Shown here piece after piece: positions 8,071 to 16,957 of a DNA stretch of 37,256 nt. Origin of the DNA: Bacteroidales bacterium (GTDB lineage: Bacteria; Bacteroidota; Bacteroidia; Bacteroidales; UBA10428); assembly GCA_016936215.1 (NCBI GenBank), contig JAFGPL010000194.1, positions 1 to 37,256 on the forward strand, read 5' to 3'. Position numbers and translations under genes: made by a program. The notes below the pieces were generated by a model that searched no databases, had not been told where the DNA came from, and saw only the letters and a list, made by a program, of their open reading frames with translations. Every line of letters starts with the position of its first letter. The stretch's first letter is position 1.

Positions 8071-8835
8071 ATGAAAAACATGACAAATTTAAAAACAAAT
8101 ATTAACTGGCTTGATAAAATGCTCCCCGAAGGCATTCCCATCCCTTCATCAACACTTATAAGCGGGCCTGGGGGAACAGGTAAACCACTCGTTGAATTTG
8201 CTTTTGTCGCTGCCTGGTTAAAAGCCGGGGGTTCTTTAATTGGCATACCCCTGCAATACCCGACCGGAGAACTGGTAAAAGCAGCTATGAATAAACTCTA
8301 TCAAATAAACCTTGATGATTATAAGGGCAAAGTGGTGTATATACAATTTGACCCTGATGTAAACGGTTTTGAGAAAATGGGGAAAGACACTTTAAAGGCA
8401 AATATGGTAAAACCCCAAATTTGGGATGATACAATCGAAGAGGCCGAAAAAATGCTCGATAAAACCGAGCCTGGCACGATGGTTTTTGGTTCGGCATTGA
8501 ACCTGTTGCTCTTTTCTAAAAAATACAAAGACAATATATTAAATAAACTAAAAGATGCTTTGCAAAACGATAAAAGCCTTACCTATGCTTTTGCTGTTAG
8601 CACCAGTGCCCTTGCCAATGAAATTAAAATTCTGGAGGAGGTTGCAGACAATTTAATGTTCACCCGAATGGAAAAACCCATGAAACTTTTATTAAAAATT
8701 GACCGGATGAAAGATGTGGGGTTTTCAAAAAAAGAAACAGAGGTGCCAATATCAAACGAAATGCTTAAAGAAATAAATGAAATTGCCGAAGCAACCCGTA
8801 AAACAAGGATACCGGAAATTATGAAAATGAAATAA
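8071..8835 (+). CDS. KaiC/RAD55-like RecA-superfamily protein with altered Walker A
   Basis: This 254-residue protein begins like a KaiC-family ATPase: 'INWLDKMLPEGIPIPSSTLISG' corresponds to the usual 'TGIPGLDELLGGGIP' entry into the P-loop. The loop itself reads GPGGTGKP (residues 32-39), where the normal Thr/Ser after GK is Pro. That hydroxyl coordinates magnesium, so ATP hydrolysis is doubtful. A Walker B-like region is also weak (TMVFGSALNLLL). C-terminally there is a charged helical tail. Related proteins in archaea and bacteria act in signalling or as inactive partners. The role here is unknown. It is probably a real gene given its conserved domain start and the following MBL gene in the same direction. 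Confidence 0.7.
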   Translation: MKNMTNLKTNINWLDKMLPEGIPIPSSTLISGPGGTGKPLVEFAFVAAWLKAGGSLIGIPLQYPTGELVKAAMNKLYQINLDDYKGKVVYIQFDPDVNGFEKMGKDTLKANMVKPQIWDDTIEEAEKMLDKTEPGTMVFGSALNLLLFSKKYKDNILNKLKDALQNDKSLTYAFAVSTSALANEIKILEEVADNLMFTRMEKPMKLLLKIDRMKDVGFSKKETEVPISNEMLKEINEIAEATRKTRIPEIMKMK

Positions 8836-8890
8836 CAGACGAAAATGTATTTTTTTGCAACATGTAAAGTCCTGATTAAGCTATATTTTT

Positions 8891-9529
8891 ATGAAAATCA
8901 CAATACTATATGATAATACCGTTTTTCAGAAAGGTTTGAAACCGGATTGGGGCTTCTCCTGCCTGGTTGAAGCCAATAACAGGACTATCCTTTTTGATAC
9001 CGGGTCGGATGGTGATATTCTACTTAGAAACATGCGCAAACTTAATATTCTTCCGTCATCAATTGATGATGTATTTATATCTCATGCCCACTTTGACCAT
9101 ATTGGCGGTTTGTCTGCTTTTCTTAATATCAATAGCCAGGTAAATGTTTTTGTGCCGGTTTCATTCCGGGGTGTCCGTAAAGCTAAAAAAGTGGTTTATA
9201 TAGATAAACCTGCGAAACTTTATGAGCATATTTTTTCTACCGGTGAACTTGAGAATATTGAGCAATCAATGGCTGTAATGACTGATAAGGGGCTTGTACT
9301 TGTTGTGGGTTGTTCACATCCCGAAATGAAAAATATCCTGGGGGCTGCTTCTCAATTTGGGAAAATATATGCCATCGTTGGCGGTTTACACGGCTTTTGT
9401 ATATACGAATTATTTAAAGATATAGAAGTGATCTGCCCTACGCATTGCACCCGGCATATTCCCGAACTGAAGGCTTTATATCCTGAGAAATATATTGAAG
9501 GGGGTGTGGGTAAAATTATTAACCTGTAA
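8891..9529 (+). CDS. MBL-fold metal-dependent hydrolase
   Basis: This metallo-beta-lactamase-fold protein resembles the family often annotated as dihydropterin-ribofuranosylaminobenzene-phosphate synthase (archaeal MJ0301 type). The metal motif is H65-A-H67-F-D69-H70, followed by GCSHPE and PTHC, which supply the remaining ligands. At 212 residues it is shorter than the roughly 250-280 typical of the family; the missing part lies between the HxHxDH motif and GCSHPE. The substrate is unknown. Only 29 bases separate it from the LarA-like gene downstream. Confidence 0.82.
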   Translation: MKITILYDNTVFQKGLKPDWGFSCLVEANNRTILFDTGSDGDILLRNMRKLNILPSSIDDVFISHAHFDHIGGLSAFLNINSQVNVFVPVSFRGVRKAKKVVYIDKPAKLYEHIFSTGELENIEQSMAVMTDKGLVLVVGCSHPEMKNILGAASQFGKIYAIVGGLHGFCIYELFKDIEVICPTHCTRHIPELKALYPEKYIEGGVGKIINL

Positions 9530-9558
9530 AATATTCATTTTAATTAAACTTAAATATT

Positions 9559-10953
9559 ATGTGGTTTTACAAAGAAAGCGTGCAAATAACCGAACAAATG
9601 CAAAAGGAAATGATGGAGCAGCTTGTTAATGAAGCCGGAAGGCGATTTAACCGTTCCATCAAAAAAGTTTTGCTGTTACCTCCGGATATTACCAGGTACC
9701 ATTCAGGTACCGGGAAAATAACTAATATGTTGTACCATATCCTGGGTACAGGTTGCCATATTGATATCATTCCGACACTCGGGCAACACGTTCCGCATAC
9801 CCGTGAAGAAAATCGGTGGATGTTTGGCGATATCCCCGAAAACTGTTTTCATGTCCATGACTGGAAGTCTTCCTGTACCCGCATTGGTGAAATCAGCGAT
9901 GAATTTGTAAAATATGTTACCAACGGGCGCGCCGACTGGCCCATTCCGGTTGATGTAAACAGGTTGGTAACCGAAGGTAACTACGACCTGATTGTGAATA
10001 TAGGACAGGTTGTACCACACGAGGTGCTGGGATTTGCCAATCACAACAAAAACTATTTTATCGGGCTTGGTGGTAAAGCCACTATTTGTGCGTCGCACAT
10101 GATGGCTGCTGCCTATGGTATAGAAGATAACCTTGGACAACTTGTCACCCCCCTGCGCGGGTGTTATATCATGGCCGAAAGAGATTACCTGAAGCATGTG
10201 CCGGATGTGTATGTTCTGGTTGTAAGGACTTCTGATAATGACGGGGAATTGCAAACCACTGGATTGTACATTGGGGAGGATAACGGTACCTATATGGCAG
10301 CGGCACGGTATGCAAGGGAACACACCATAAAGGTATTTGAAAAACCTTTAAAAAAAGTAGTGTGCATGATGGATGCCAATGAGTTTAAAAGCACATGGGT
10401 AGCCAATAAAGCCATTTATCGTACCCGTAAGGTTATTGCCGATGATGGTGAACTGTTAATCATTGCCCCCGGCGTTGAACGTTTCGGCGAACAAAAAGAG
10501 GTTGACCGCCTCATACGCAAATACGGGTATAAGGGCACCCCTTCTACGTTAACCGCTTATAATAACGACCCGGAATTAAAAGAACTTGGTCATGCCGCGG
10601 CACACCTCATACACGGATCATCCGAAGGTCGGTTCACGATTACATATGCCCCCGGTAAACTCACACGCGAAGAAGTAGAAGGTGTTGGTTTTAACTATGC
10701 CGGTTTAACCGAAACAATAAAAATGTATAAACCCGAAACACTCAAAGAAGGTATAAATACCCTTAATGGTGAAGAATTCTATTTTATACCGTCACCAAGT
10801 ATGGGGTTATGGACCGCTAAAGAAAAATTTCTTGGTTCCCTGAATACCAACCTTGAATTTGCAAAACGTATGAAAGAGAGGGAACCAGGCGAATCAACCT
10901 GGGACCATCTGATACAATCAGATTCTCAGGATATAAAAAAATATAAAGCCTGA
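9559..10953 (+). CDS. LarA-family (DUF2088) nickel-pincer racemase/epimerase homologue
   Basis: This 464-residue protein has the residues of lactate racemase LarA that hold the nickel-pincer nucleotide: DITR (43-46), H77 in TLGQH, H154 in VVPHE, K164 in NHNKN and H180 in CASHM. The H154-K164-H180 spacing (10 and 16) equals that of LarA H174-K184-H200, so K164 is the likely cofactor-bearing lysine. The loop before it (ANHNKN) differs from the SGGxK of true lactate racemases, so another 2-hydroxyacid or sugar-acid substrate is likely; DUF2088 members acting on mannonate-type substrates are one possibility. The cofactor enzymes LarB, LarC and LarE are not in the window. Confidence 0.82.
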   Translation: MWFYKESVQITEQMQKEMMEQLVNEAGRRFNRSIKKVLLLPPDITRYHSGTGKITNMLYHILGTGCHIDIIPTLGQHVPHTREENRWMFGDIPENCFHVHDWKSSCTRIGEISDEFVKYVTNGRADWPIPVDVNRLVTEGNYDLIVNIGQVVPHEVLGFANHNKNYFIGLGGKATICASHMMAAAYGIEDNLGQLVTPLRGCYIMAERDYLKHVPDVYVLVVRTSDNDGELQTTGLYIGEDNGTYMAAARYAREHTIKVFEKPLKKVVCMMDANEFKSTWVANKAIYRTRKVIADDGELLIIAPGVERFGEQKEVDRLIRKYGYKGTPSTLTAYNNDPELKELGHAAAHLIHGSSEGRFTITYAPGKLTREEVEGVGFNYAGLTETIKMYKPETLKEGINTLNGEEFYFIPSPSMGLWTAKEKFLGSLNTNLEFAKRMKEREPGESTWDHLIQSDSQDIKKYKA

Positions 10954-10997
10954 TGCCGGGATTTGCTTTTTAAATCATTTTTAAACGAGTACTTATT

Positions 10998-11552
10998 ATG
11001 GATACTGATAGATATGCAGCTCTGATACAAGAAGAACGAATACGTAAGGACATGTTTTTTATACATGATAATAATTCCCCTATAACCTTTGAACAACGTC
11101 TGTTATTTGAAGGGTTAAGCTATTACCCTCCAAATCCTGATTTACGGTTTGAACTGGAACTTATCAGGCACAAAGTTCAGAAAGTTTTGAAAATTAATGA
11201 TACAAAGGGCAATCTCAGGGAATTCATAAGATGGGGCGAATTCCGGTTTATGATAAATGGCGAAAATTGCACCCTTCAGGCTTATAAAAATCATTCGGAA
11301 GAAGAAAGGCTGTTTGTCCCTTTCCGCGATAAAACCAGTGGGAATGAAACCTACGGGGCCGGAAGGTATATTGACCTTGACTATGAAGAACATCGCACAA
11401 AAGAAGGTAAATGGATACTTGATTTCAATAAAGCATACAATCCCTGGTGCGCATACAGTGAGCATTATGCCTGCCCTTATATTGATCCGGAAAACTGGCT
11501 AGGGGTACCTGTGCGCGCCGGTGAGAAAAATTATCCGGCTGAAAAAACATAA
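10998..11552 (+). CDS. DUF1684 family protein
   Basis: This 184-residue protein of unknown function is recognised by its end: LDFNKAYNPWCAYSEHYACP followed by PENWLGVPVRAGE, the conserved signature of DUF1684, with two Cys and several aromatic residues that may form a site. The N-terminal part contains the expected ERIRKDMFF opening. There is no signal peptide or membrane helix. It follows the LarA-like gene by 44 bases and may be co-transcribed with it. No function should be assumed. Confidence 0.85.
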   Translation: MDTDRYAALIQEERIRKDMFFIHDNNSPITFEQRLLFEGLSYYPPNPDLRFELELIRHKVQKVLKINDTKGNLREFIRWGEFRFMINGENCTLQAYKNHSEEERLFVPFRDKTSGNETYGAGRYIDLDYEEHRTKEGKWILDFNKAYNPWCAYSEHYACPYIDPENWLGVPVRAGEKNYPAEKT

Positions 11553-11664
11553 TTAATTGTGCGAAAAAACAACATATTTTATTTTTCCCGTGTATTTTAA
11601 GTTTCAATTTTCATTTGTAATATAAAAAATATTTTTTTAAACGCTTAAATAGTAAGAGGCAGAT

Positions 11665-12396
11665 ATGTCTGACAATAGTAATACCTTTACATGGATAGCA
11701 GTTTTTGCCATAATTGCAGCAGTAGTCAATGGCTTGGGCATTTTAATTATATTTAAAAATAGCAAATGGGCGGAGAAAGCCAAAACCTATTTTATGTGTT
11801 TTGCCGCAGGTGTTTTAATTTCAACTCCTTTGATGCTGGCCTTGCCTCAGGCTATACAAAAAAATTTTTATGCAGGATTTTTTGCTTTGCTGGGTTTTTT
11901 ATTTATGTTTTTTTCTAATGAATTAATAAGGCGCCTGACCAAAAAAGAAGTTCTTGCATTTGGGATAGTGGCTGCAGAAGGTATAGGTATTCATTCATTT
12001 ATAGATGGTATAATTTATACCGTTACTTTTAGCATAAGTATCCTTACCGGTTTTTTGGCTGCATCCGGATTGGTTATTCATGAGTTTGCCGAAGGAATTA
12101 TAACATACACACTCTTTCTGAAAGGAGGGGTGAAAAAAACCACAGCCATGCTTTACGCCTTTCTGGTAGCGGGTTGCACCACCCCCTTAGGAGCGTTTGT
12201 TGCCTATCCTTTAGTGAACAGGCTAAACCAAAGCAGCCTGGGATTAATGTTAGGTTTTGTAGCTGGTGTTTTAATTTATATTTCAGCCTCTCATCTTTTG
12301 CCTGAAGCAAGGGGGGAAGAAAAAAAACATTCAGAACTTGCCTTTTTAACCGGTGTGGGTTTATCCTTGTTTATCGTGTTGTCCAAACTCTTATAA
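11665..12396 (+). CDS. ZIP-family divalent metal transporter
   Basis: This 243-residue integral membrane protein has about eight hydrophobic segments. The two metal-site helices carry HSFIDGIIY and HEFAEGIITY, the paired His/Asp/Glu motifs of ZIP permeases (ZupT-like), which import zinc, iron or other divalent ions. A charged EARGEEKKH loop precedes the last helix. AGAGGCAG lies upstream of ATG as a modest ribosome-binding site. A 112-base AT-rich gap separates it from DUF1684, so it may have its own promoter, though I could not identify one convincingly. Nickel supply for the LarA-like protein is an attractive but unsupported link. Confidence 0.88.
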   Translation: MSDNSNTFTWIAVFAIIAAVVNGLGILIIFKNSKWAEKAKTYFMCFAAGVLISTPLMLALPQAIQKNFYAGFFALLGFLFMFFSNELIRRLTKKEVLAFGIVAAEGIGIHSFIDGIIYTVTFSISILTGFLAASGLVIHEFAEGIITYTLFLKGGVKKTTAMLYAFLVAGCTTPLGAFVAYPLVNRLNQSSLGLMLGFVAGVLIYISASHLLPEARGEEKKHSELAFLTGVGLSLFIVLSKLL

Positions 12397-12512
12397 TGCT
12401 GGTTAAAAATTTGCAGGATATACTTATGGAAAATACAGGGCAAGCCTTGCATTATATTATTTTTGAAGCCCCCAAAATAGAAAAGATATAAAAAACTGGT
12501 AGTTTAGACTTT

Positions 12513-13304
12513 ATGGTTAATATGAAGTTATCAATTAGCAACAGCCGTTTAGTTGAGCTGAAAGAATGGTTCTCCACTTATGTTAAATCATTTTATAACA
12601 ATGACCCTGAGATTCAGCAAAACATTGTTTTAAAAGAAGAACATACCCGTAGGGTATGCAATGAAATTGTTGCCATTGGCAGTGGGCTGAAATTAAACCA
12701 TAATGAATTACAGTTAGCGGAAATGATAGCCTTGTTACACGACATTGGGCGCTTTGAGCAATTTTCGCGCTACCGGACTTTTGCTGATAGTAAATCAGAA
12801 AATCATGCTGAGCTGGGTGTAAAAATTATTGAGAAGGAAAACATACTTAAACCTTTTAACCCAGAGGTACAAAAAGTCATTATGCTATCAGTTAAATATC
12901 ATAACTTACCGTCATTGCCAGCCCAGTTAACCGGGCCATATTTATTCTATGCCAGGCTGGTCAGGGATGCTGATAAACTGGATATATGGAAGGTGGTAAC
13001 CGATTATTATTACAGAAAAGATAAGAAGAGAAACGGCGCAATTGAACTTGATTTACCCGACACCCCAGAATTTTCCAATAACATCATCCAGGATTTATAT
13101 AGTAAAAAAATTATAAATATTAAAGATGTTAAAACCCTTAACGATTTTAAGCTTCTGCAGATAGGATGGATATTTGATATCAACTTCCGGCCAACTTTTG
13201 ATTGTATTAAAAAGCGCCGTTATCTTGAAAAAATAAGGGGTGTTTTGCCGGAATCGGATACGATTGATGGAATTTTAAATGATATCCGAGTCTTTTTTTT
13301 TTGA
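12513..13304 (+). CDS. HD-domain phosphohydrolase
   Basis: This 263-residue cytoplasmic protein contains an HD domain: H44 (KEEHTRRV), the paired H76-D77 (LLHDIGRFEQF), H98 (SENHAE), and the distal RDADKLD. The set is complete, so metal-dependent phosphohydrolase activity on a nucleotide or similar substrate is expected. The substrate is not identifiable. ATG12522 is an alternative start. The stop is only five bases from the stop of the convergent sirtuin gene, with no room for a terminator between them. Confidence 0.85.
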   Translation: MVNMKLSISNSRLVELKEWFSTYVKSFYNNDPEIQQNIVLKEEHTRRVCNEIVAIGSGLKLNHNELQLAEMIALLHDIGRFEQFSRYRTFADSKSENHAELGVKIIEKENILKPFNPEVQKVIMLSVKYHNLPSLPAQLTGPYLFYARLVRDADKLDIWKVVTDYYYRKDKKRNGAIELDLPDTPEFSNNIIQDLYSKKIINIKDVKTLNDFKLLQIGWIFDINFRPTFDCIKKRRYLEKIRGVLPESDTIDGILNDIRVFFF

Positions 13305-13309
13305 ATTAG

Positions 13310-14059
13310 TTAAGTCATTAGGGCAGATAATAGTTGTTGCATAATTACTGTGGCCTTACCCTGTAAAAAAATATCGGTAGTGCTATTTGTATAATTTGAA
13401 GGGGAAATATTGATTTCCAGTATTTTATTTCCGTTTTTTTTTGCTTCATAGGGTATAAGCGATGCAGGCATAATTTCACCGGTCGTCCCTATAATGATAA
13501 ATACTTCTGCATCTTCAGCTTCCCTAAAGGAATATTTATTGGCAGCCAAAGGAATAGGCTCTCCAAAAAATACAAAATCAGGTTTTAATACAGAACCGCA
13601 TTTGGAACATAGGGGGGGCATAATCGAAAAGTCTGTTTTTCCCGCTTCATAATATGTTGAACATTTTTGACAAACAAGGTTTCTTGAATTTCCATGAAAT
13701 TCGTAAACTTGTTTATTGCCCGCTATCTGGTGCAGGTTGTCAATGTTTTGTGTAATCACAGCATGTAGAAGGCCTTTTTGTTCCATTTCGGCAAGGGCAT
13801 AATGGGCAACATTGGGTTTGGCCTGCCCAAAAAAATCATAAAAAATTTCTTTAATCAGTGGCCATGATCTTTCAGGATATTGATTAAAATAATTAATATC
13901 AAGAAAAACAGGATTGTACTTATTCCATAAACCATTTTCCCCGCGAAAGGGGGGTATCCCGCTTTCTGCAGATATGCCTGCCCCGGTGAATGCAACTGTG
14001 CGCGATGATTGTTTTATTATTTCTGATGCCCTGATTATTTCATCTGTTAAAGAGTTCAT
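13310..14059 (-). CDS. Sir2-family NAD-dependent protein deacylase
   Basis: This sirtuin of 249 residues has the NAD-binding GAGISAESGIPPFRG (26-40), TQNIDNLH (103-110), the catalytic H122 in FHGN, and a zinc ribbon with C130, C133, C151 and C154. All key residues are present, so NAD-consuming lysine deacylation is expected. I could not confirm the Tyr/Arg pair that marks desuccinylases (SIRT5/CobB type), so acyl specificity is left open. It is the last gene of the minus-strand operon, and its start overlaps the upstream NifX-family gene by 20 bases. Confidence 0.95.
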   Translation of the reverse strand: MNSLTDEIIRASEIIKQSSRTVAFTGAGISAESGIPPFRGENGLWNKYNPVFLDINYFNQYPERSWPLIKEIFYDFFGQAKPNVAHYALAEMEQKGLLHAVITQNIDNLHQIAGNKQVYEFHGNSRNLVCQKCSTYYEAGKTDFSIMPPLCSKCGSVLKPDFVFFGEPIPLAANKYSFREAEDAEVFIIIGTTGEIMPASLIPYEAKKNGNKILEINISPSNYTNSTTDIFLQGKATVIMQQLLSALMT

Positions 14060-14393
14060 CTTTTGTCAGGTGTCTTAACACATTTCCAATATTGCCTTTT
14101 TTAAATAAAAGTAAAACCCTTTTGTTTTGAAACCTTTGAATACCTTTTTTCCCGATAAGTGCAGCAATAATAATTTTACAATCATCAATTACTGAATAGA
14201 CATCGAGTGTTTTCAAATGCTGCTTGGTTTTTTCAAATGGGTTGCCCCTTTTTTCTGTCAATATAAATTCACGGTCATTATTTATTCTATAAATAAAAAA
14301 AAATTTGGCCATGCCCAGCATTTCCGGGAAAATAGTTATTCCATCATTAGTAGGAATAGCAATTAACACAGGTTTTTTTATATCATCATCCAT
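14040..14393 (-). CDS. NifX/NifB-C-terminal-like (dinitrogenase FeMo-cofactor) domain protein, copy 3
   Basis: This 117-residue protein matches the dinitrogenase iron-molybdenum cofactor domain (PF02579): an initial beta strand (VLIAIPTNDGITIFPEMLG), a helix at DVYSVIDDCKIIIAALIG and a final GNIGNVLRHL. It lacks the usual Cys and His clusters. The fold binds iron-sulfur or cofactor precursors in nitrogenase maturation, but such small proteins occur widely outside nitrogen fixation. It overlaps the sirtuin gene downstream and the methyltransferase gene upstream by eight bases. It is distinctly AT-rich, as are its two neighbours. Confidence 0.75.
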   Translation of the reverse strand: MDDDIKKPVLIAIPTNDGITIFPEMLGMAKFFFIYRINNDREFILTEKRGNPFEKTKQHLKTLDVYSVIDDCKIIIAALIGKKGIQRFQNKRVLLLFKKGNIGNVLRHLTKDELFNR

Positions 14394-15042
14394 TTTTTTG
14401 GGCGTTTAAAAGACGGATATATTTTTTTAAATAAAAACGTTCGGAAAAATTGTTAAAACCATAAGTACTCAATATTTCTTTCCAATCTCTTTTAATATAA
14501 TCGAAGGCATATTTACACTCAATTTTTTTAAAGACAAACCGGTGCAACCGTGGCATTTTATCCATATCGAACTCGGCAAAATCAAGTATATGAAAAATAC
14601 CGCCGGGTTTTAAATGATTGATTGCATTTTGGATTATAGTTTTTCTGATCTCATGCGGGAAACCATGAATAACAAAACTTATAAAAATCTTGTCAAACAA
14701 TTTTTTCAAATCAAATGGTACATCTATGCGCTGGTTTATAAAGCTTACCTGGTTATTATTTTTAAATTTATTATGAAAATGTTTTTCCATATGCTGAGAA
14801 ATATCCAGTCCGGTAATAAAGCCATTTTCATTTAAATAGCGGTACATTATTGCCGCATTCCTGCCCGAACCGCATCCTAAATCAAGTATATGGTCATCAG
14901 GTTGTATATGCATATTTGCTACTGCATTCGTAATAAAGCTGCCATATAATCCCAACGTACCTATATTCATCACTTTATCATAATTATTTGCAGTAAACTC
15001 TTTAAGTTCAACGTGAGAATCGGGATATAATTTGTTGTTCAT
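14386..15042 (-). CDS. class I SAM-dependent methyltransferase
   Basis: This 218-residue protein has a Rossmann-fold methyltransferase domain: motif I ILDLGCGSGRNA (about 53-64), the acidic end of strand 2 in GLDIS, and motif IV region FDKIFISFVIHGF with a following LKPGGIFHILDF. It resembles the UbiE/UPF0020-independent small methyltransferases (Methyltransf_11/25) whose substrate cannot be deduced. It sits 21 bases after the flavoenzyme gene and overlaps the NifX-family gene that follows. Confidence 0.88.
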   Translation of the reverse strand: MNNKLYPDSHVELKEFTANNYDKVMNIGTLGLYGSFITNAVANMHIQPDDHILDLGCGSGRNAAIMYRYLNENGFITGLDISQHMEKHFHNKFKNNNQVSFINQRIDVPFDLKKLFDKIFISFVIHGFPHEIRKTIIQNAINHLKPGGIFHILDFAEFDMDKMPRLHRFVFKKIECKYAFDYIKRDWKEILSTYGFNNFSERFYLKKYIRLLNAQKNG

Positions 15043-15063
15043 AACTAAAAGTATTTAATTACA

Positions 15064-16923
15064 TTATAATTCTTTTGCTATTTTATAACCGTCATAAATC
15101 GCATTCTGGGCATTTCCTGGTTTTTGAGCATCACCAATGGTATAAACCGGCAATTTGTTGTTCAATTCGTCCCTAAGGGGGATATAACTTTTCGTTCCGA
15201 TAGAAATCACTATAATATCTACATCGTTAAATTGGATTTTTTCGTTATTTCTTTCTGCATAAATGGTTTTACCGGCGATTTTTTTTATAATGGTATGATC
15301 GCTAAAAACTACATTTTGCTCATTCATATTTTTAAGAGATAATTCCCTGGCAATCATTTCCATATCCCTGGCAAAACCGTCCAATAATTCTGTAATGATA
15401 ATTTGATTGCCCCGGGGGATTAATGCAGTGGCAATATCTACTCCTACTAGTCCGCCACCAATGATTAAAACTTTTTTACCGGTTGGCAGATTTTCTTCCA
15501 TCATAATTTCTGCCCAGAAAAACTTATCCAATCCTTCTATCTTTAAAGCAGATGGTTTTGAGCCTGTTGCCAATATAACTGTATCATATTTTGAAATAAT
15601 GTCGTTGCTTTTGGCTTCTTTATAAATAATATTTATTTTTTTGGAATTTAATTCATTTACAAAATAAGGCACCAGGCTTTCCATTGATTTTTTATGAGGG
15701 GCGAGATATGCCAGGTTAAACTGTCCCCCAAGCTTATCTTTTTCATAAATGTCAACTTTATGGCCTCTTTCTGCAAGGGCAATACTTGCTTGCATCCCGG
15801 CCAAACCACCTCCGATAACTGCAATTTTTTTAACCTGCCTGGTTGGTTTTAAGGGTGTCCCATCTTCTCCTACTTCAGGATTAACGAGGCATTTCAAACC
15901 CTGCCCGGCCCTTACCCCACCCAAACATCCCTGCTCGCAGGCCAGGCATGGCCTTATTTGTCCTTTTACCTCAGTCAGGTATTTTCCTATAAAATCAGGG
16001 TCAGCCACCAAAGCCCGTCCAACAGCAATATACTCTGCGGAATAGTCATTTTTTATTTTTTCAATATCATCAATTCTGTTAATTCTTCCAACAAAAATCA
16101 CAGGGATATTAGTCCCGGTTTTTATAGCTTTAGCCAGTTCCCATGTTTTGCCTTTTTCGATAAACATGTGCTGAAAATACCAGGGAGGAGTGGAACATAC
16201 GCTTCCGGCAGAAACATGTATGGCGTTAACCCCTTTATCTTCAAGAATTTTGGAGAACTTTATCATTTCCGGCAATTTTATGCCCCCGGGTATCATTTCA
16301 TCTCCGCTAATTCTTACTATAATCGGTAAATTTGTTACCTCTTTCACTGCCTTTAAAATATCAAGGGGGAATTTGACCCTGTTTTCGAAAGCCCCTCCGT
16401 ATTCGTCGTCACGGTTATTTACAAAAGGTGAAATAAACTGCGCGGGAAGGTAACCATGGCCAAACTGCAACTCAATCAAATCAAACCCTGATTTTTCTGC
16501 CCTGATGGCCGCATTTACAAATAAGTCAATGGCTTTTCTTATGTCAGCGGCGTTCATTTTTCGAGGCATGGCCCCACCATTTTCACAGGGCATATGGGTA
16601 GACGATACATAGTAATTACCGGGGATTTTCGGGTTGGCCATCCTTCCCGGGTGGTTAAGGTGTGCAATTACTTTTGTATTATACTGGTGGATTAAGTCTG
16701 TTAGTTTTTTCAGTCCTTTAATCTTATCATCATTATCAATACCCAGTTGGGTAGGTAATTCCCTTAACCCTTTGTCAAGATAAAATGGTTCGGGGGTAAT
16801 TGCCCCTAAATATTTTGCCCTTCGGTTATAAAATGCCAGGTGTTTTTCGGTAACTATTCCACTCCCATCGCTATAACCTGTTTTTATGGGGGCAAAGATG
16901 AAAGGGTTCTTTAAATTAAGCAT
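15064..16923 (-). CDS. FadH-like OYE flavin oxidoreductase with iron-sulfur cluster
   Basis: This 619-residue enzyme follows the 2,4-dienoyl-CoA reductase layout. An N-terminal old-yellow-enzyme TIM barrel (1-320, FMN) contains HLNHPGRMANP and the catalytic-site ELQFGHGYLPAQFISP. A [4Fe-4S] site has C326, C329, C333 and C345. A C-terminal FAD/NADH domain has GGGLAG (371-376) and a second GGGLVG. All cofactor sites are present. Related enzymes reduce enoyl-CoAs, trimethylamine-type amines or aromatic/bile-acid enones; substrate is open. A role in unsaturated acyl-CoA reduction would fit the acyl-CoA genes later in the window, but they are in another operon. Confidence 0.88.
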   Translation of the reverse strand: MLNLKNPFIFAPIKTGYSDGSGIVTEKHLAFYNRRAKYLGAITPEPFYLDKGLRELPTQLGIDNDDKIKGLKKLTDLIHQYNTKVIAHLNHPGRMANPKIPGNYYVSSTHMPCENGGAMPRKMNAADIRKAIDLFVNAAIRAEKSGFDLIELQFGHGYLPAQFISPFVNNRDDEYGGAFENRVKFPLDILKAVKEVTNLPIIVRISGDEMIPGGIKLPEMIKFSKILEDKGVNAIHVSAGSVCSTPPWYFQHMFIEKGKTWELAKAIKTGTNIPVIFVGRINRIDDIEKIKNDYSAEYIAVGRALVADPDFIGKYLTEVKGQIRPCLACEQGCLGGVRAGQGLKCLVNPEVGEDGTPLKPTRQVKKIAVIGGGLAGMQASIALAERGHKVDIYEKDKLGGQFNLAYLAPHKKSMESLVPYFVNELNSKKINIIYKEAKSNDIISKYDTVILATGSKPSALKIEGLDKFFWAEIMMEENLPTGKKVLIIGGGLVGVDIATALIPRGNQIIITELLDGFARDMEMIARELSLKNMNEQNVVFSDHTIIKKIAGKTIYAERNNEKIQFNDVDIIVISIGTKSYIPLRDELNNKLPVYTIGDAQKPGNAQNAIYDGYKIAKEL

Positions 16924-16957
16924 ATTGGTTCCTCATTAAAAGATATATTTCTATTCA

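Noticed and set aside
9703-10323. 206-codon open frame antisense to the LarA-like gene
   Set aside because: It lies wholly within a gene with conserved LarA-family residues and resembles no protein family; it is a shadow of the real frame.
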